Assembly: GCA_029379225.1 (NCBI GenBank)
Contig: JAQYWR010000009.1
Coordinates: 1-64,000 of the forward strand
DNA from: Nostoc sp. S4
Lineage (GTDB): Bacteria; Cyanobacteriota; Cyanobacteriia; Cyanobacteriales; Nostocaceae
Direction of reading: 5' to 3'
Length of the DNA stretch: 64,000 nucleotides
Part shown: positions 28,191 through 37,268 of the stretch, piece by piece
Layout of the letters: the number at the start of each line of letters is the position of its first letter
How positions within the stretch are numbered: the stretch's first letter is position 1
Notes under the pieces: model-generated
Databases searched by the model: none
What the model saw: only the letters and a program-made list of their open reading frames with translations
What the model was told of the DNA's origin: nothing
Position numbers and translations under genes: made by a program

Positions 28191-28447
28191 GTTTCGACAA
28201 TTCTTGTTTATTCAGCACTGTTAAAGTCATAGATTAATCATCAATCTGACTCTCTTATTCAGAGTTAATTCACTTGATGAAGACGATGAATGATTGTCAG
28301 AATAAATCAACTTCAAGAACATAAAGTATATTAGTTGTTTTTTGTTCCAATTCATGGTCTAGTTAAATATTGCTGAACAAAAGCATAACTTGATGAGTTT
28401 GATAGCTGGTTTCGGAAAAATTTTTAACTTAAATCATCTGTTTAATT

Positions 28448-29422
28448 ATGAAACTCTTATCAAAAATAAAATACGATCTACTAGCATTACTTGCCAGGTT
28501 ATCAACAGTTTTAACAACTAGAAATATTAGTGCTGCAACCAGCTTTAGCCCACAAACTCTATACTTATCAGTTAATAGTTACAATACAATTATGACAACA
28601 AATGGAGATGACGCAAATATTTATTTTCCTGTAATTTCGGATTCAAATATGAATCATCAAAAAATTCCTATTGCTTTACTGTTACCAGGATCGCGTGTCG
28701 ATCCGTCACAATATTCCGAATTCGCTAGGATTGTAGCTAGTTACGGTTTTACAGTAGTTGTTCCGAAACACGTCCGTTCTCTCCCCAATTTTGGATTTAC
28801 TGGATTAGTACCAGAAGCATCTCAAATTAATGATGTTTTAAATTTCATGATTACAGAAAATTCTAATCCAAATTCCCCGATTGCTAATACTCTTGACGTG
28901 GATAATTTAGTATTACTAGGCCATTCTTTTGGTGGTGCAGTTGGACTGACAGCCATCGACAATTCTTGTATCTACCCAGTTTGTGAAGGAGAATTTGAAC
29001 GCCCTAAACAGCTACAAGCAGCAGTTTTCTATGCTGCTAGTACATTTGTAGCCATCAGAGAATTTATACCAATTAGAAACAAAGGTATTCCAATAGCTTT
29101 AATACGAGGAACGCTAGACGGTTCATCGGTTACTCCACAAGCAACACAAAAAAATTATGAATTAATCGAAGCTCCTCCCAAAGCATTAATTACAGTTGAG
29201 GGTGCTAATCATTACGGCATAACAAATATTAATAATCCTACTGGTGCTAGACCAGATCCTAATACACCTACTTTGTCTCAAGAAAAATCAATTGAAACTA
29301 TTGCTCGGTGGAATGCGCTTTTCTTAAGAGCTTATGCACTTAATGACAACAGTGCTTTAGATTATATCAATAATACAGGTGATACGTTAGATGAAAATGT
29401 TACCGTAATAAGTGAAGTATAG
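28448..29422 (+). CDS. alpha/beta hydrolase, chlorophyllase/PETase-like
   Basis: 324 residues. A hydrophobic N-terminal stretch (LLALLARLSTVL) may be an export signal or anchor, but no clean cleavage site is seen. The nucleophile elbow is LLGHSFGGAVGL near 157-168, the oxyanion region IALLLPGSRVDPSQYSE, and the probable catalytic His is in VEGANHYGITN near 252. This resembles chlorophyllase- and dienelactone/PETase-type hydrolases of cyanobacteria, and I cannot choose between them. Monocistronic, followed by almost 700 bp without genes. Confidence 0.8.
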   Translation: MKLLSKIKYDLLALLARLSTVLTTRNISAATSFSPQTLYLSVNSYNTIMTTNGDDANIYFPVISDSNMNHQKIPIALLLPGSRVDPSQYSEFARIVASYGFTVVVPKHVRSLPNFGFTGLVPEASQINDVLNFMITENSNPNSPIANTLDVDNLVLLGHSFGGAVGLTAIDNSCIYPVCEGEFERPKQLQAAVFYAASTFVAIREFIPIRNKGIPIALIRGTLDGSSVTPQATQKNYELIEAPPKALITVEGANHYGITNINNPTGARPDPNTPTLSQEKSIETIARWNALFLRAYALNDNSALDYINNTGDTLDENVTVISEV

Positions 29423-30119
29423 GCTGTATCAGAAGACAATTTAGTGTGGGGCTTACTCTCAACTATATTCCCATTCACTGCTTTCCATTTTTATTCCAGA
29501 ATAAACCTTGAAAAAAGAAACATAGAAGTTGATTATTAGTATGTTTTGTTGTTAAGTTACTTTTGAAATTAAAATATATTTGTGATTAAATTAACTAAAT
29601 ATACTGCCATATTTATTTAGCGATCGCTCTCCAGGTGGGGTCATCCTACAAAATCGCATTGCTTCCATGTAAAATGGGGATAAGTAAAATTTACCATTTT
29701 TCTTTATTCATGCAACAACGCCGTAGATTGCTTAAATAAACGGGGAAAGTAGGTTGAACTTATCTACACCATTGCCGCTAATACATTCAAGCTCAAATCT
29801 GGCTCTAAATGACTGTAAATGTAGTTATTGACTTGCTTTAACTTCAATAAAAACAACCCTTCTGAATAGTTCTGGATTGTAAGGGCTTGTACAGTATAAC
29901 GCTTGAGCAAATGAACAGATCGGGGCTACCATCAACAAATAATCTGCTTTGTCTCTCTATATACAGCAGATTGCAAGTGAGTGAGGTACAAAATCCAGGA
30001 CCGATCGATCGCAGATAAAGAGTTTCTACCTCCTGCCTTCTGCCTCCTGCCCCCTGCCTCAAAACCTGTAACTTTGTACTTCATGTGAATGAAAACTGCT
30101 GTATGTCTTGTTCAGTGAA
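29423..30119. other. long intergenic stretch with heptamer repeats
   Basis: No credible gene between the converging hydrolase genes. It contains one HIP1 site, AT-rich DNA and a heptamer tandem array at 30030-30057. A minus frame at 29844-30062 is created partly by the repeat and is not called. Confidence 0.55.
30030..30057. repeat. four heptamer repeats of the CTCCTGC family
   Basis: CTCCTGC, CTTCTGC, CTCCTGC and CCCCTGC in direct tandem. The complement (GCAGGAG) is the same heptamer family as the array at 62032-62063, in opposite orientation. Confidence 0.75.
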
Positions 30120-30929
30120 CTAGGATTTCAGATATCCTAGCAAGGTTTCGGCGTAAAGTTTGGGATCGCGTAAATACATCAGGGGGCTACCGTGTAAAAC
30201 CTTGGTGAGCGAATGTCCAACAAGTCGGGCAGTGTCCTCAATAAAAGGCACGAACATGGTGTCTTCCATTGCCCACATTAGCAAAGTCGGAACCGAGATC
30301 AGTGGTAAACGGCTTGTTTCATCGTACCTCAAGACTGCTTCTATTCCCTCGTAAGTGCGCTCTTGCCGAGACATCACTTCTTGGAAATAGATTTCAAAGC
30401 ATTCAGGGGGTTCACCAACACATAGTGATTTTATCCGTTGCCAATTGGCGCTATAGTGGCTCCCATCCTCTTTTACTATTGGTGGACCGTAAAAGAATGG
30501 TGATTGGCGTAAATCTTGGCGTGCCGCTTCGTCTTTCCAACGAGGCATTCCAAAAAGTACCAGCTTTTTAATTCTACTTGGACAAATAACCGCCGCTTCA
30601 CAAGCAATTGTAGCTCCGGTACTGTTACCCACCAGGTAAAAATCTTCAACTTTTAGTATGTCTAGTACCTCAAATAAATCTGTAGCATACTGCACAATAT
30701 TCCACTGAGTGGGCGGATTTTCTGATTCGCCTTGCCCAGGAGTATCTAGCACAATTACCCGAAAATGAGAAGCTAATAGTGGTATGACTCTAATAAAACT
30801 ACGAGAAGAAAAGTAAGTTTTATGGGTGATTACTAGTGCCGAACCACTGCCTGCCGTCCGGTAATGCACTTGACCCCACGGTCTATCCACAAAGCCTCTT
30901 TTAACTTTGATTGCCTGTTCTTGAATCAT
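30120..30929 (-). CDS. alpha/beta hydrolase fold protein
   Basis: 269 residues with a classic alpha/beta hydrolase core. VIVLDTPGQGESENP follows strand 4, the nucleophile elbow is LVGNSTGATIA near 101-111, the acid is probably in MWAMEDTMFVPF near 219, and the C-terminal His is in VLHGSPLMYLRDP. All three triad positions are therefore present. Members include esterases, C-C hydrolases and haloalkane dehalogenase-like enzymes; Ser at the elbow rules out a dehalogenase. Start ATG 30929, monocistronic. Substrate unknown. Confidence 0.83.
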   Translation of the reverse strand: MIQEQAIKVKRGFVDRPWGQVHYRTAGSGSALVITHKTYFSSRSFIRVIPLLASHFRVIVLDTPGQGESENPPTQWNIVQYATDLFEVLDILKVEDFYLVGNSTGATIACEAAVICPSRIKKLVLFGMPRWKDEAARQDLRQSPFFYGPPIVKEDGSHYSANWQRIKSLCVGEPPECFEIYFQEVMSRQERTYEGIEAVLRYDETSRLPLISVPTLLMWAMEDTMFVPFIEDTARLVGHSLTKVLHGSPLMYLRDPKLYAETLLGYLKS

Positions 30930-31178
30930 CTTCTATTGTGTGTACAGCAGCCCTAAAGAAATTATTTGGTGCAACAGACGTATTTTTGATTTTGTGTGGG
31001 AATGTTTACTGTAGAGATTGTTAGATGCATTTTGGTAAGTTATCTTCTCATCTTACGCTTTTTTGATTTACGAATATATTGCCTAAATTGTTAATGCGTA
31101 ATTCTTAGTGGCTTAAATGCAAAACAAGACTGCACTACTGTGTAAACTCTTTTATTATTAAGATTGACATGAATAGTT

Positions 31179-31424
31179 ATGAGTAAAACTCCCCGGATTG
31201 CTATTCCCCTGGAAGTAAAGAAATATGTCTGGCAACGTGACAAATATCAATGCCAAAGCTGCGGTAAAACTACACTAGAAACTAACCTTACCATTGACCA
31301 TATCATTCCCCTCGCACGTGGGGGGCAAAACGATATCAGCAATCTACAAACCCTTTGCATGACTTGTAATCAGCAGAAAAGTGACAGCATTGATCCCCGG
31401 TTTAGACGCCATTTTGATTTCTAG
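31179..31424 (+). CDS. small HNH endonuclease
   Basis: An 81-residue stand-alone HNH domain. It has paired zinc cysteines CQSCGK and CMTCNQQKSD, the catalytic DHIIPLARGG with the invariant His, and NLQTLC supplying the Asn. The N-terminus (IPLEVKKYVWQRDKYQC) is the standard lead-in of cyanobacterial HNH proteins. No restriction or intron partner is adjacent, so it may nick or cleave DNA in an unknown context or be a domesticated homing-type protein. Convergent with the GH57 gene downstream (57 bp). Confidence 0.88.
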   Translation: MSKTPRIAIPLEVKKYVWQRDKYQCQSCGKTTLETNLTIDHIIPLARGGQNDISNLQTLCMTCNQQKSDSIDPRFRRHFDF

Positions 31425-31481
31425 TGATTCTCATGTGGATGTAATACTTTTATGGGGCACATAACTGTGTGCCCCCTACTC

Positions 31482-34178
31482 TTATAACAACTTATTTGAA
31501 ATCATACTGACATCAACAGCTAACTTTTTGCCCAATTTGAGCAACTGACGGCACTGATGAATATCTTCTTCATTGTTAAGAGTGGTGATGCACAAAGGTA
31601 TTATCTGATTGTGCAGACAGCTGTAATATAATTCTTGGGATCGATGTAGAGAAATATTAATATCTAATTGATCCCCGATATCAATCAATCGCTCCAACTG
31701 TTGGATATCTGCATCAAAACTACCGTTGGCATCGTGCAACAATTGCCAAAGCGATCGCACAATTAACTGTTCTAATATTTGCTTGCCGTCGGGAATATTT
31801 AGCCGACAACGCAGATGTTTTGCTTCTGTGGCGATCGCTTCCAATTCTACTATGTGATTCCAACGCATTTGGGGATCGGCGATATCTTGCTCGAGCGATC
31901 GCAATCTCATTAGACATCGATGCCCTAAAGCTATGTCTGCCGCTACCTGCAATTCTTGCGGAACTGGTATTTCATCGCGATGAAACGCCATCAGTACCCC
32001 ATAGTTATCACGGTATACTTGCGTATAAAGTTGTCCTAAAGGTGTCAGTGTTTGCTGACTCAACAGCCGCATAATTCGATGGCGTTCTTCAGCAAAGAGA
32101 TTTTCCAAGCTGAAAGTATCTTCACGAAATAACTGCGTCATGGCCAAGATAGTATGAGCCGCACTCGCTTGTTGCAGTGCCCTAAACAGCTTTTCTTTTA
32201 ATTGGCTGTAGTCACGCCGTCCAGTAAATTGTTGAATGCAGCAGTGGAAATCCCAACCTCCTAAATGCAGAACAGCGAATACCAAATGCTCGCTCTCCCA
32301 AGTAATCTCTGATACCAGCTTCAAATTCCCTACAGCCAGAGTTAGCGATCCCATGCGTTGGAGTTGGTAATCTAGCTCATTGGCAGTGTAGCAATAAACC
32401 CGCTTTGTATGAGTCCCCACTACCGAGTGCTTAGTACCCAGTGTCGATCCCTGATTCGTAAACAAAGAAGTAATCGCGTAATGGGCTGCAACTTGTTTAA
32501 AACCAAGTTGGGCAGTGAGTACTAGTTGCCGATAAATGTCCCCACCATGCTTGAACTGTTCGACATTACTGGGGGCTAAACCAAGACGTTTAACAAACCC
32601 CTTTTCCAACTGTACTCCAGCCACTTCCCCCGCTAATTCCAAAGCACGGGCGGCGTAGCGGAGAATCTGCGTCCCCTCTGGACGGGAAATTTCTTCAAAA
32701 AACCAGCCACAACTAGTGAACATCAACAAAGCATGACGTTGCATTTCCAACAAGCGTAGGGCGTCAACTTGTTCGGCGGCTGTTAGTTTGTGGGTTTGAT
32801 GGCGGGACAGGAAACGGTTGACATTGGCACTTGTGCGATCGCGCATCACTTGAATATATTCATCGCGTGCTTGCCAGGGATCGCGAAATAACAGTCTGCC
32901 ATATTCTTCGTACACCTCAATTAGTTGATCCCGTAGCCAATTGAGAGCATCCCGCAATGGACGACGCCATTTCTGATGCCAAGCACTACCTTCTCCACCA
33001 CAACCACAGTTATCCTGCCATCTATCTACACCGTGGGCGCAACTCCAAGCTGTGATTGGCTTTAATTCCACTTCCCAAGTAGGAGAATTTAAGCTCAGAT
33101 AGTGAGCGAAGTTCGTTACCGTCCAACCTTGTTGGGGAAATTCTCTTGTGAAGGCGTAGGCTAAAGTTTTTTCAGTTCCTTTCTTGTGATGTCCAAAGGT
33201 TTCCCCATCCGTGGCCACAGAAATCAACTGTGCTGGACGATGATCCCCACGTACAGCCGAACCGATACGTCCAGTAAAGTGACTGGAATTATAAACGACA
33301 TCACTAAAACCCATGTCTCGCGATATCGGGCCATCGTAAAAGAAGATATCAATATAGGGTAATCCTTGCCGACTCAGATCGTTGGAGCGATTGGGGATCG
33401 TACTTAAAAGTAAAGATGAAGTCTCCAGTGTAGGCTTCAAATAACAACGATAGGGACGAGTGGGATCGATCTGACTACCACCAACTTCGTACCATTCAGG
33501 ACTGGGATCATCTTTAGTAGGGAAGAGACGACAACGCTGTGCCTGAGACGGTGCAAGGATCACGAAGCGAATACCTTCAGCAACTAAAGCTTCTAAGGTA
33601 GGGTAGTCCACACCTGTTTCTGCTAGCCACATACCTTCGGGATCGCGTCCAAACCGGGAGCGGAAGTCTTCTTTACCCCAGCGAATTTGGGTATATTTGT
33701 CACGTTCGTTCGCTAGCGGCATGATGATGTGATTGTATACTTGCGCGATCGCATTCCCATGACCGTGCAAACGCTCTCTACTCTTGAGATCCGCCTCCAA
33801 AATCCGCTGATAAACCTCCAGATCGTAGCGTTCTAGCCACGACATCAGCGTTGGACCGATATTAAAACTAAAATACTCATAATTGTTGACGATCCCCATC
33901 ACTTCGCCTCGGTCATTTAACACTCTGGCAAAAGCATTTGGGCGATAGCATTCCCAATGAATCCGCTCATTCCAGTCATGGAAAGGTGCAGCGCTCGGTT
34001 GGCGTTCAATCGCGTCCAGATAAGGATTTTCCCTCGGTGGCTGGTAAAAATGACCATGTACCGTCACATAAACACCATTAGCTGTTCTCAGGGGATCGAC
34101 AGAGTGAGTGTTGTGGGAATCTGAATGTGATGTTGACGTTGAGCCAGAGCTAGCTGGCATTTGAGTAGCAGAAGTCAT
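31482..34178 (-). CDS. glycoside hydrolase family 57 protein with DUF3536
   Basis: An 898-residue cytoplasmic protein. The N-terminal GH57 barrel starts YVTVHGHFYQPPRENPYLDA with the conserved HxHxPP-like opening. The putative nucleophile region is WLAETGVDYPTLEALV near residue 190, and the acid/base region is SVATDGETFGHHKKG near 315. A long helical C-terminal half matches DUF3536. GH57 enzymes act on alpha-glucans (amylase, branching or 4-alpha-glucanotransferase), so a glycogen-related role is likely but the reaction is not fixed. A Ser/Thr/His-rich leader of about 30 residues precedes the domain. Monocistronic, ATG 34178. Confidence 0.9.
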   Translation of the reverse strand: MTSATQMPASSGSTSTSHSDSHNTHSVDPLRTANGVYVTVHGHFYQPPRENPYLDAIERQPSAAPFHDWNERIHWECYRPNAFARVLNDRGEVMGIVNNYEYFSFNIGPTLMSWLERYDLEVYQRILEADLKSRERLHGHGNAIAQVYNHIIMPLANERDKYTQIRWGKEDFRSRFGRDPEGMWLAETGVDYPTLEALVAEGIRFVILAPSQAQRCRLFPTKDDPSPEWYEVGGSQIDPTRPYRCYLKPTLETSSLLLSTIPNRSNDLSRQGLPYIDIFFYDGPISRDMGFSDVVYNSSHFTGRIGSAVRGDHRPAQLISVATDGETFGHHKKGTEKTLAYAFTREFPQQGWTVTNFAHYLSLNSPTWEVELKPITAWSCAHGVDRWQDNCGCGGEGSAWHQKWRRPLRDALNWLRDQLIEVYEEYGRLLFRDPWQARDEYIQVMRDRTSANVNRFLSRHQTHKLTAAEQVDALRLLEMQRHALLMFTSCGWFFEEISRPEGTQILRYAARALELAGEVAGVQLEKGFVKRLGLAPSNVEQFKHGGDIYRQLVLTAQLGFKQVAAHYAITSLFTNQGSTLGTKHSVVGTHTKRVYCYTANELDYQLQRMGSLTLAVGNLKLVSEITWESEHLVFAVLHLGGWDFHCCIQQFTGRRDYSQLKEKLFRALQQASAAHTILAMTQLFREDTFSLENLFAEERHRIMRLLSQQTLTPLGQLYTQVYRDNYGVLMAFHRDEIPVPQELQVAADIALGHRCLMRLRSLEQDIADPQMRWNHIVELEAIATEAKHLRCRLNIPDGKQILEQLIVRSLWQLLHDANGSFDADIQQLERLIDIGDQLDINISLHRSQELYYSCLHNQIIPLCITTLNNEEDIHQCRQLLKLGKKLAVDVSMISNKLL

Positions 34179-34610
34179 GTATATTTATCCAAAAAAAACT
34201 TGTAGTTGCACCAATAAATGGTGTGCATAAACCTTTCTACAATGGTTTGAACACGAAATCCGGTATAAACAACAACTATGAAATACAACCAAATTTTTAA
34301 GAAAGCGATTTTAGTATAGTGGGAAATCTGCGTTATCGCACAGCCCTTTCCCTGAAGGCTTCAAGTAATTAGCCATTTTACGATGCCTCAGTTATGGGTT
34401 TTCTCGTTGGCAGCGCCAATCAAAAACTTAATTGTCTTTTAATATATTAAACTCGATTTTTGGTGTAATATCTTGAATCAATTTCATACTTTTGCAACGA
34501 AAGATTACGAAAACTCCTTAAATTGTAATCTTCTTTTACAAAGATAGTAGTGAATTGGGTATTGGGGACTGGGGACTGGGGAGATGAGGAAATGGGGAGA
34601 TGGGGAGATG

Positions 34611-34646
34611 GGGGAGTGTGGGGAGTGTGGGGAGTGTGGGGAGTGT
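34611..34646. repeat. 9-bp minisatellite, four units
   Basis: Four exact copies of GGGGAGTGT, preceded by related GGGGACT and GGGGAGATG phrases from 34564 onward. Confidence 0.85.
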
Positions 34647-34707
34647 GGGGGCAAGATTTCTTCTCCATCCTCCCACACCTTCCACACTCCCTGTTTGCCC
34701 TGTTTGG

Positions 34708-34735
34708 CCAATGACTAATGACCAATGACCAATAA
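34708..34735. repeat. heptamer tandem repeat, four units
   Basis: CCAATGA, CTAATGA, CCAATGA, CCAATAA in direct tandem; the same general type as the arrays at 20533, 41917 and 47073. Confidence 0.7.
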
Positions 34736-35090
34736 AAATAAAGTTCTGTAAAATTTCTGAATTGGTCTACAGACCCTTGAGAGTATCGTATGGGAGTTAT
34801 CACTACTGAGTGATGAGTAACAGCAAAGAAAATAAGTAGCTAGGCATGAATTAAGTTAAAGTTCGTAGTTGGCGCTTTAGTCTAACTACAAGCTATGAAG
34901 TATCTTCAATTAGTTATGCTCATTTACTTAAGACCATTTGTTTACTCCTCATTCTTGTGTCTTCATTCAAAACTCAGGACTCAGAACTGGGGACTGGGGA
35001 CTAGTATTGTTACTCAGCACGGGCTAAACGCCCCACTACCGCTAACAAGACTCAGCACTCAGATAGGATACCGTCAACTCAAGGTGACAA

Positions 35091-36182
35091 ATGTTAGTTA
35101 AAAACATTTTTCTTTTCGTTTTATTACTGTTTATCCCAGTTTCCTTAGCAGCCCACTTTCTGGAGTGGGGAGAATTGCTAGTTTTCGTTATGGCTGGATT
35201 AGCGATTTTGCCTTTAGCAGCTTGGATGGGAACAGCCACAGAAGAAATTGCTGTTGTGGTTGGGCCAACATTGGGGGGGTTGTTAAATGCTACTTTTGGC
35301 AATGCTACAGAACTGATTATCGCCCTAGTGGCGTTGAAAGCTGGGTTAATAGATGTAGTCAAAGCCAGTATTACAGGGTCGATTATCAGCAACTTACTAC
35401 TGGTAATGGGTTTTTCGATGCTTTTGGGAGGGCTACGCTACAAAGAACAAACATTTCAGCCAATTGTAGCGCGGGTGAATGCTGCTTCGATGAATTTGGC
35501 TGTGATTGCCATTTTGTTACCCACAGCCATGAACTACACTGCTACAGGAGTTAACCAACAAACGCTGCAATATCTTTCTATTGCTGTTGCAGTGGTGTTA
35601 ATTCTGGTTTATGCCCTAACGCTGCTATTTTCCATGAAAACTCACTCTTATTTATATGATGTGGGTGTGGCAGAAGCAGAAGAAGAGGTAATGTCTCAGG
35701 GCAAACCCAATATTGTGTTGTGGGTTGGTGTGCTGCTAGTATGTACCTTGTTAGTGGCAGTTGAATCAGAATTGCTGGTGGATTCTCTGGAGGTGGCTAC
35801 ATCCCAGCTTCATTTGACAGCACTATTTACTGGGGTAATCCTAGTTCCGATTGTGGGTAACGCCGCCGAACACGCCACAGCAGTCACCGTAGCTATGAAA
35901 GATAAAATGGATCTTTCCCTTTCTGTAGCTGTGGGATCGAGTATGCAGATTGCCCTATTTGTCGCCCCTGTGTTGGTGATAGCAGGATGGGCATTTGGTC
36001 AGCCAATGAATTTAGATTTCAGACCTTTTGAATTAGTAGCTGTGATTGTATCTGTGTTGATTGCTAATACCATTAGTTCCGATGGTAGGTCTAATTGGTT
36101 GGAAGGCACTTTATTGTTAGCTGCTTATACAGTGTTGGGGTTTGCCTTCTACTTCCATCCAGTTATCGATGGTATGGGGTAG
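35091..36182 (+). CDS. Ca2+/H+ antiporter, CaxA/VCX family
   Basis: A 363-residue integral membrane protein with about 11 helices. The two inverted alpha-repeats characteristic of cation/Ca exchangers are plain: GNATELIIALVALKAGLIDVVKASITGSIISN near 67-98 (quoted as positions; key residues GNATE) and GNAAEHATAVTV with SLSVAVGSSMQIALF near 257-290. The acidic Glu of each GNA.E motif is the transport residue. An acidic cluster (EAEEEV) near 198-203 separates the halves. It exports Ca2+ in exchange for protons across the plasma or thylakoid membrane and may support salt or alkaline tolerance. Monocistronic, ATG 35091. Confidence 0.95.
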   Translation: MLVKNIFLFVLLLFIPVSLAAHFLEWGELLVFVMAGLAILPLAAWMGTATEEIAVVVGPTLGGLLNATFGNATELIIALVALKAGLIDVVKASITGSIISNLLLVMGFSMLLGGLRYKEQTFQPIVARVNAASMNLAVIAILLPTAMNYTATGVNQQTLQYLSIAVAVVLILVYALTLLFSMKTHSYLYDVGVAEAEEEVMSQGKPNIVLWVGVLLVCTLLVAVESELLVDSLEVATSQLHLTALFTGVILVPIVGNAAEHATAVTVAMKDKMDLSLSVAVGSSMQIALFVAPVLVIAGWAFGQPMNLDFRPFELVAVIVSVLIANTISSDGRSNWLEGTLLLAAYTVLGFAFYFHPVIDGMG

Positions 36183-36380
36183 CGAGCTAAAAGCGATCGC
36201 TCTAAGTTTAACCCAAAGCCATCCCGATTAATTATGGGTAATTAGACAACTAATTACCTATTCCATAAATATAAAATAATTACTAAAAATTCTCTTGAAG
36301 CTATCCCACTATTCTAAAAATCCCTACTTCTTTTCGTAAAATGTGCTTTAAAACCTTGATTTTTCGTTTTTAGTTCTCAA

Positions 36381-37268
36381 TCAGCTTAAGTTTTGCAACA
36401 CAAATCTTATTAGTGGGATAGGTTCTGAAGTTTTGTGCAATGCTGATTCACTGATGTATTCTTTTGTATCTTCTATTAACCCATCTTGAAGCTCACCTGT
36501 TTTTACCCAAGGAATTGTTCCAATATAATATTCTTTATTGTTTCTTAAAGGTGTTGTACCGCTACAAGTCTCTGCAAATTCTCTGATTTTTTTAGTTTTC
36601 CACTTCTGAGCTTCTGGACTATTGAAAACAGCACGGAGATAAGCTGCGGGAAGTTCTTTAGCGGCTTCTAATTGTGCGACCATATTTTGTCGAGCTTTCT
36701 CAACTAACTCCAACTGCTCATCTAAAATAGCTGTAATGCGCTTTTGCTCACAAACTGTGGGTATAAATATTGTTAAATCTTTTTGAGCAGTAATACCTAC
36801 ATAATTTCGAGTAGCTTGCCTTGATTTTTGGATAAGCTGTATTTGAAAGCTTTCATCTTGAAAAACTAAATTTAAAAATTTAGCATCTAAAAGTTGTTGA
36901 TTTGGACGGTAATAAGTGACTTGAGGAGATAAAACAATCTGTTGGATAACAGTAGGAACAACAGCAGTAAAACCAATGTTACCCTTATGAGTTATTAAAA
37001 CATCTCCTCCTTTAGCAAACCCAATTCTCAATCCTTGCGCTCTTTCAGGAGTAATGTATTTGCAGTTGCTCAAATCAAGCTGACCATGTTTTATACAATT
37101 TGCTGTAACAAATGGAATTCCTCGTTTAACAAACTCACTTTCTCTAGGATGAAGTTCACCATGATTTCCATCTTGAATATCAATAATGTAACCAAGCTTG
37201 AGCCACTCTCCAAGTGTCTTTTTCTGCCATTTCTTAGCTTCTGAGTTAATTTCCTTAACCTGAGTCAC
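36381..37268 (-). CDS. hsdS: type I restriction specificity subunit HsdS, C-terminally truncated
   Basis: 295 residues from GTG 37268, which overlaps the hsdR stop in a GTGA tetranucleotide and so fixes the start. TRD1 occupies about 15-170 and the first conserved helical spacer (ILDEQLELVEKARQNMVAQL) about 180-215. TRD2 opens with WKTKKIREFAETCSGTTPLR, but the frame ends after KTSEPIPLIRFVLQNLS. Normal HsdS is about 400-450 residues with a complete TRD2 and second spacer. The missing part is not found in the next 200 bp, and no hsdM follows. A half-specific S subunit can sometimes dimerise, but here decay is more likely. Confidence 0.82.
   Translation of the reverse strand: MTQVKEINSEAKKWQKKTLGEWLKLGYIIDIQDGNHGELHPRESEFVKRGIPFVTANCIKHGQLDLSNCKYITPERAQGLRIGFAKGGDVLITHKGNIGFTAVVPTVIQQIVLSPQVTYYRPNQQLLDAKFLNLVFQDESFQIQLIQKSRQATRNYVGITAQKDLTIFIPTVCEQKRITAILDEQLELVEKARQNMVAQLEAAKELPAAYLRAVFNSPEAQKWKTKKIREFAETCSGTTPLRNNKEYYIGTIPWVKTGELQDGLIEDTKEYISESALHKTSEPIPLIRFVLQNLS

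Larger units (their letters stand above)
34179..35090. other. long intergenic region with two tandem repeats
   Basis: About 910 bp between divergent genes. It contains G-rich low-complexity sequence from 34555, a 9-bp minisatellite at 34611-34646 and a heptamer array at 34708-34735. Reading frames across it encode only His-Thr-Pro-Pro or Ser-Pro-His repeats from the minisatellite and were rejected. The last 200 bp must hold the antiporter promoter. Confidence 0.6.

Noticed and set aside
31179..31424. HNH gene as part of a Septu or restriction system
   Set aside because: No ATPase or methyltransferase partner within several kilobases on either side.
34447..34803. Minus-strand frames with His-Thr-Pro-Pro or Ser-Pro-His repeats
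   Set aside because: Produced by the 9-bp minisatellite at 34611-34646; no family resemblance outside it.
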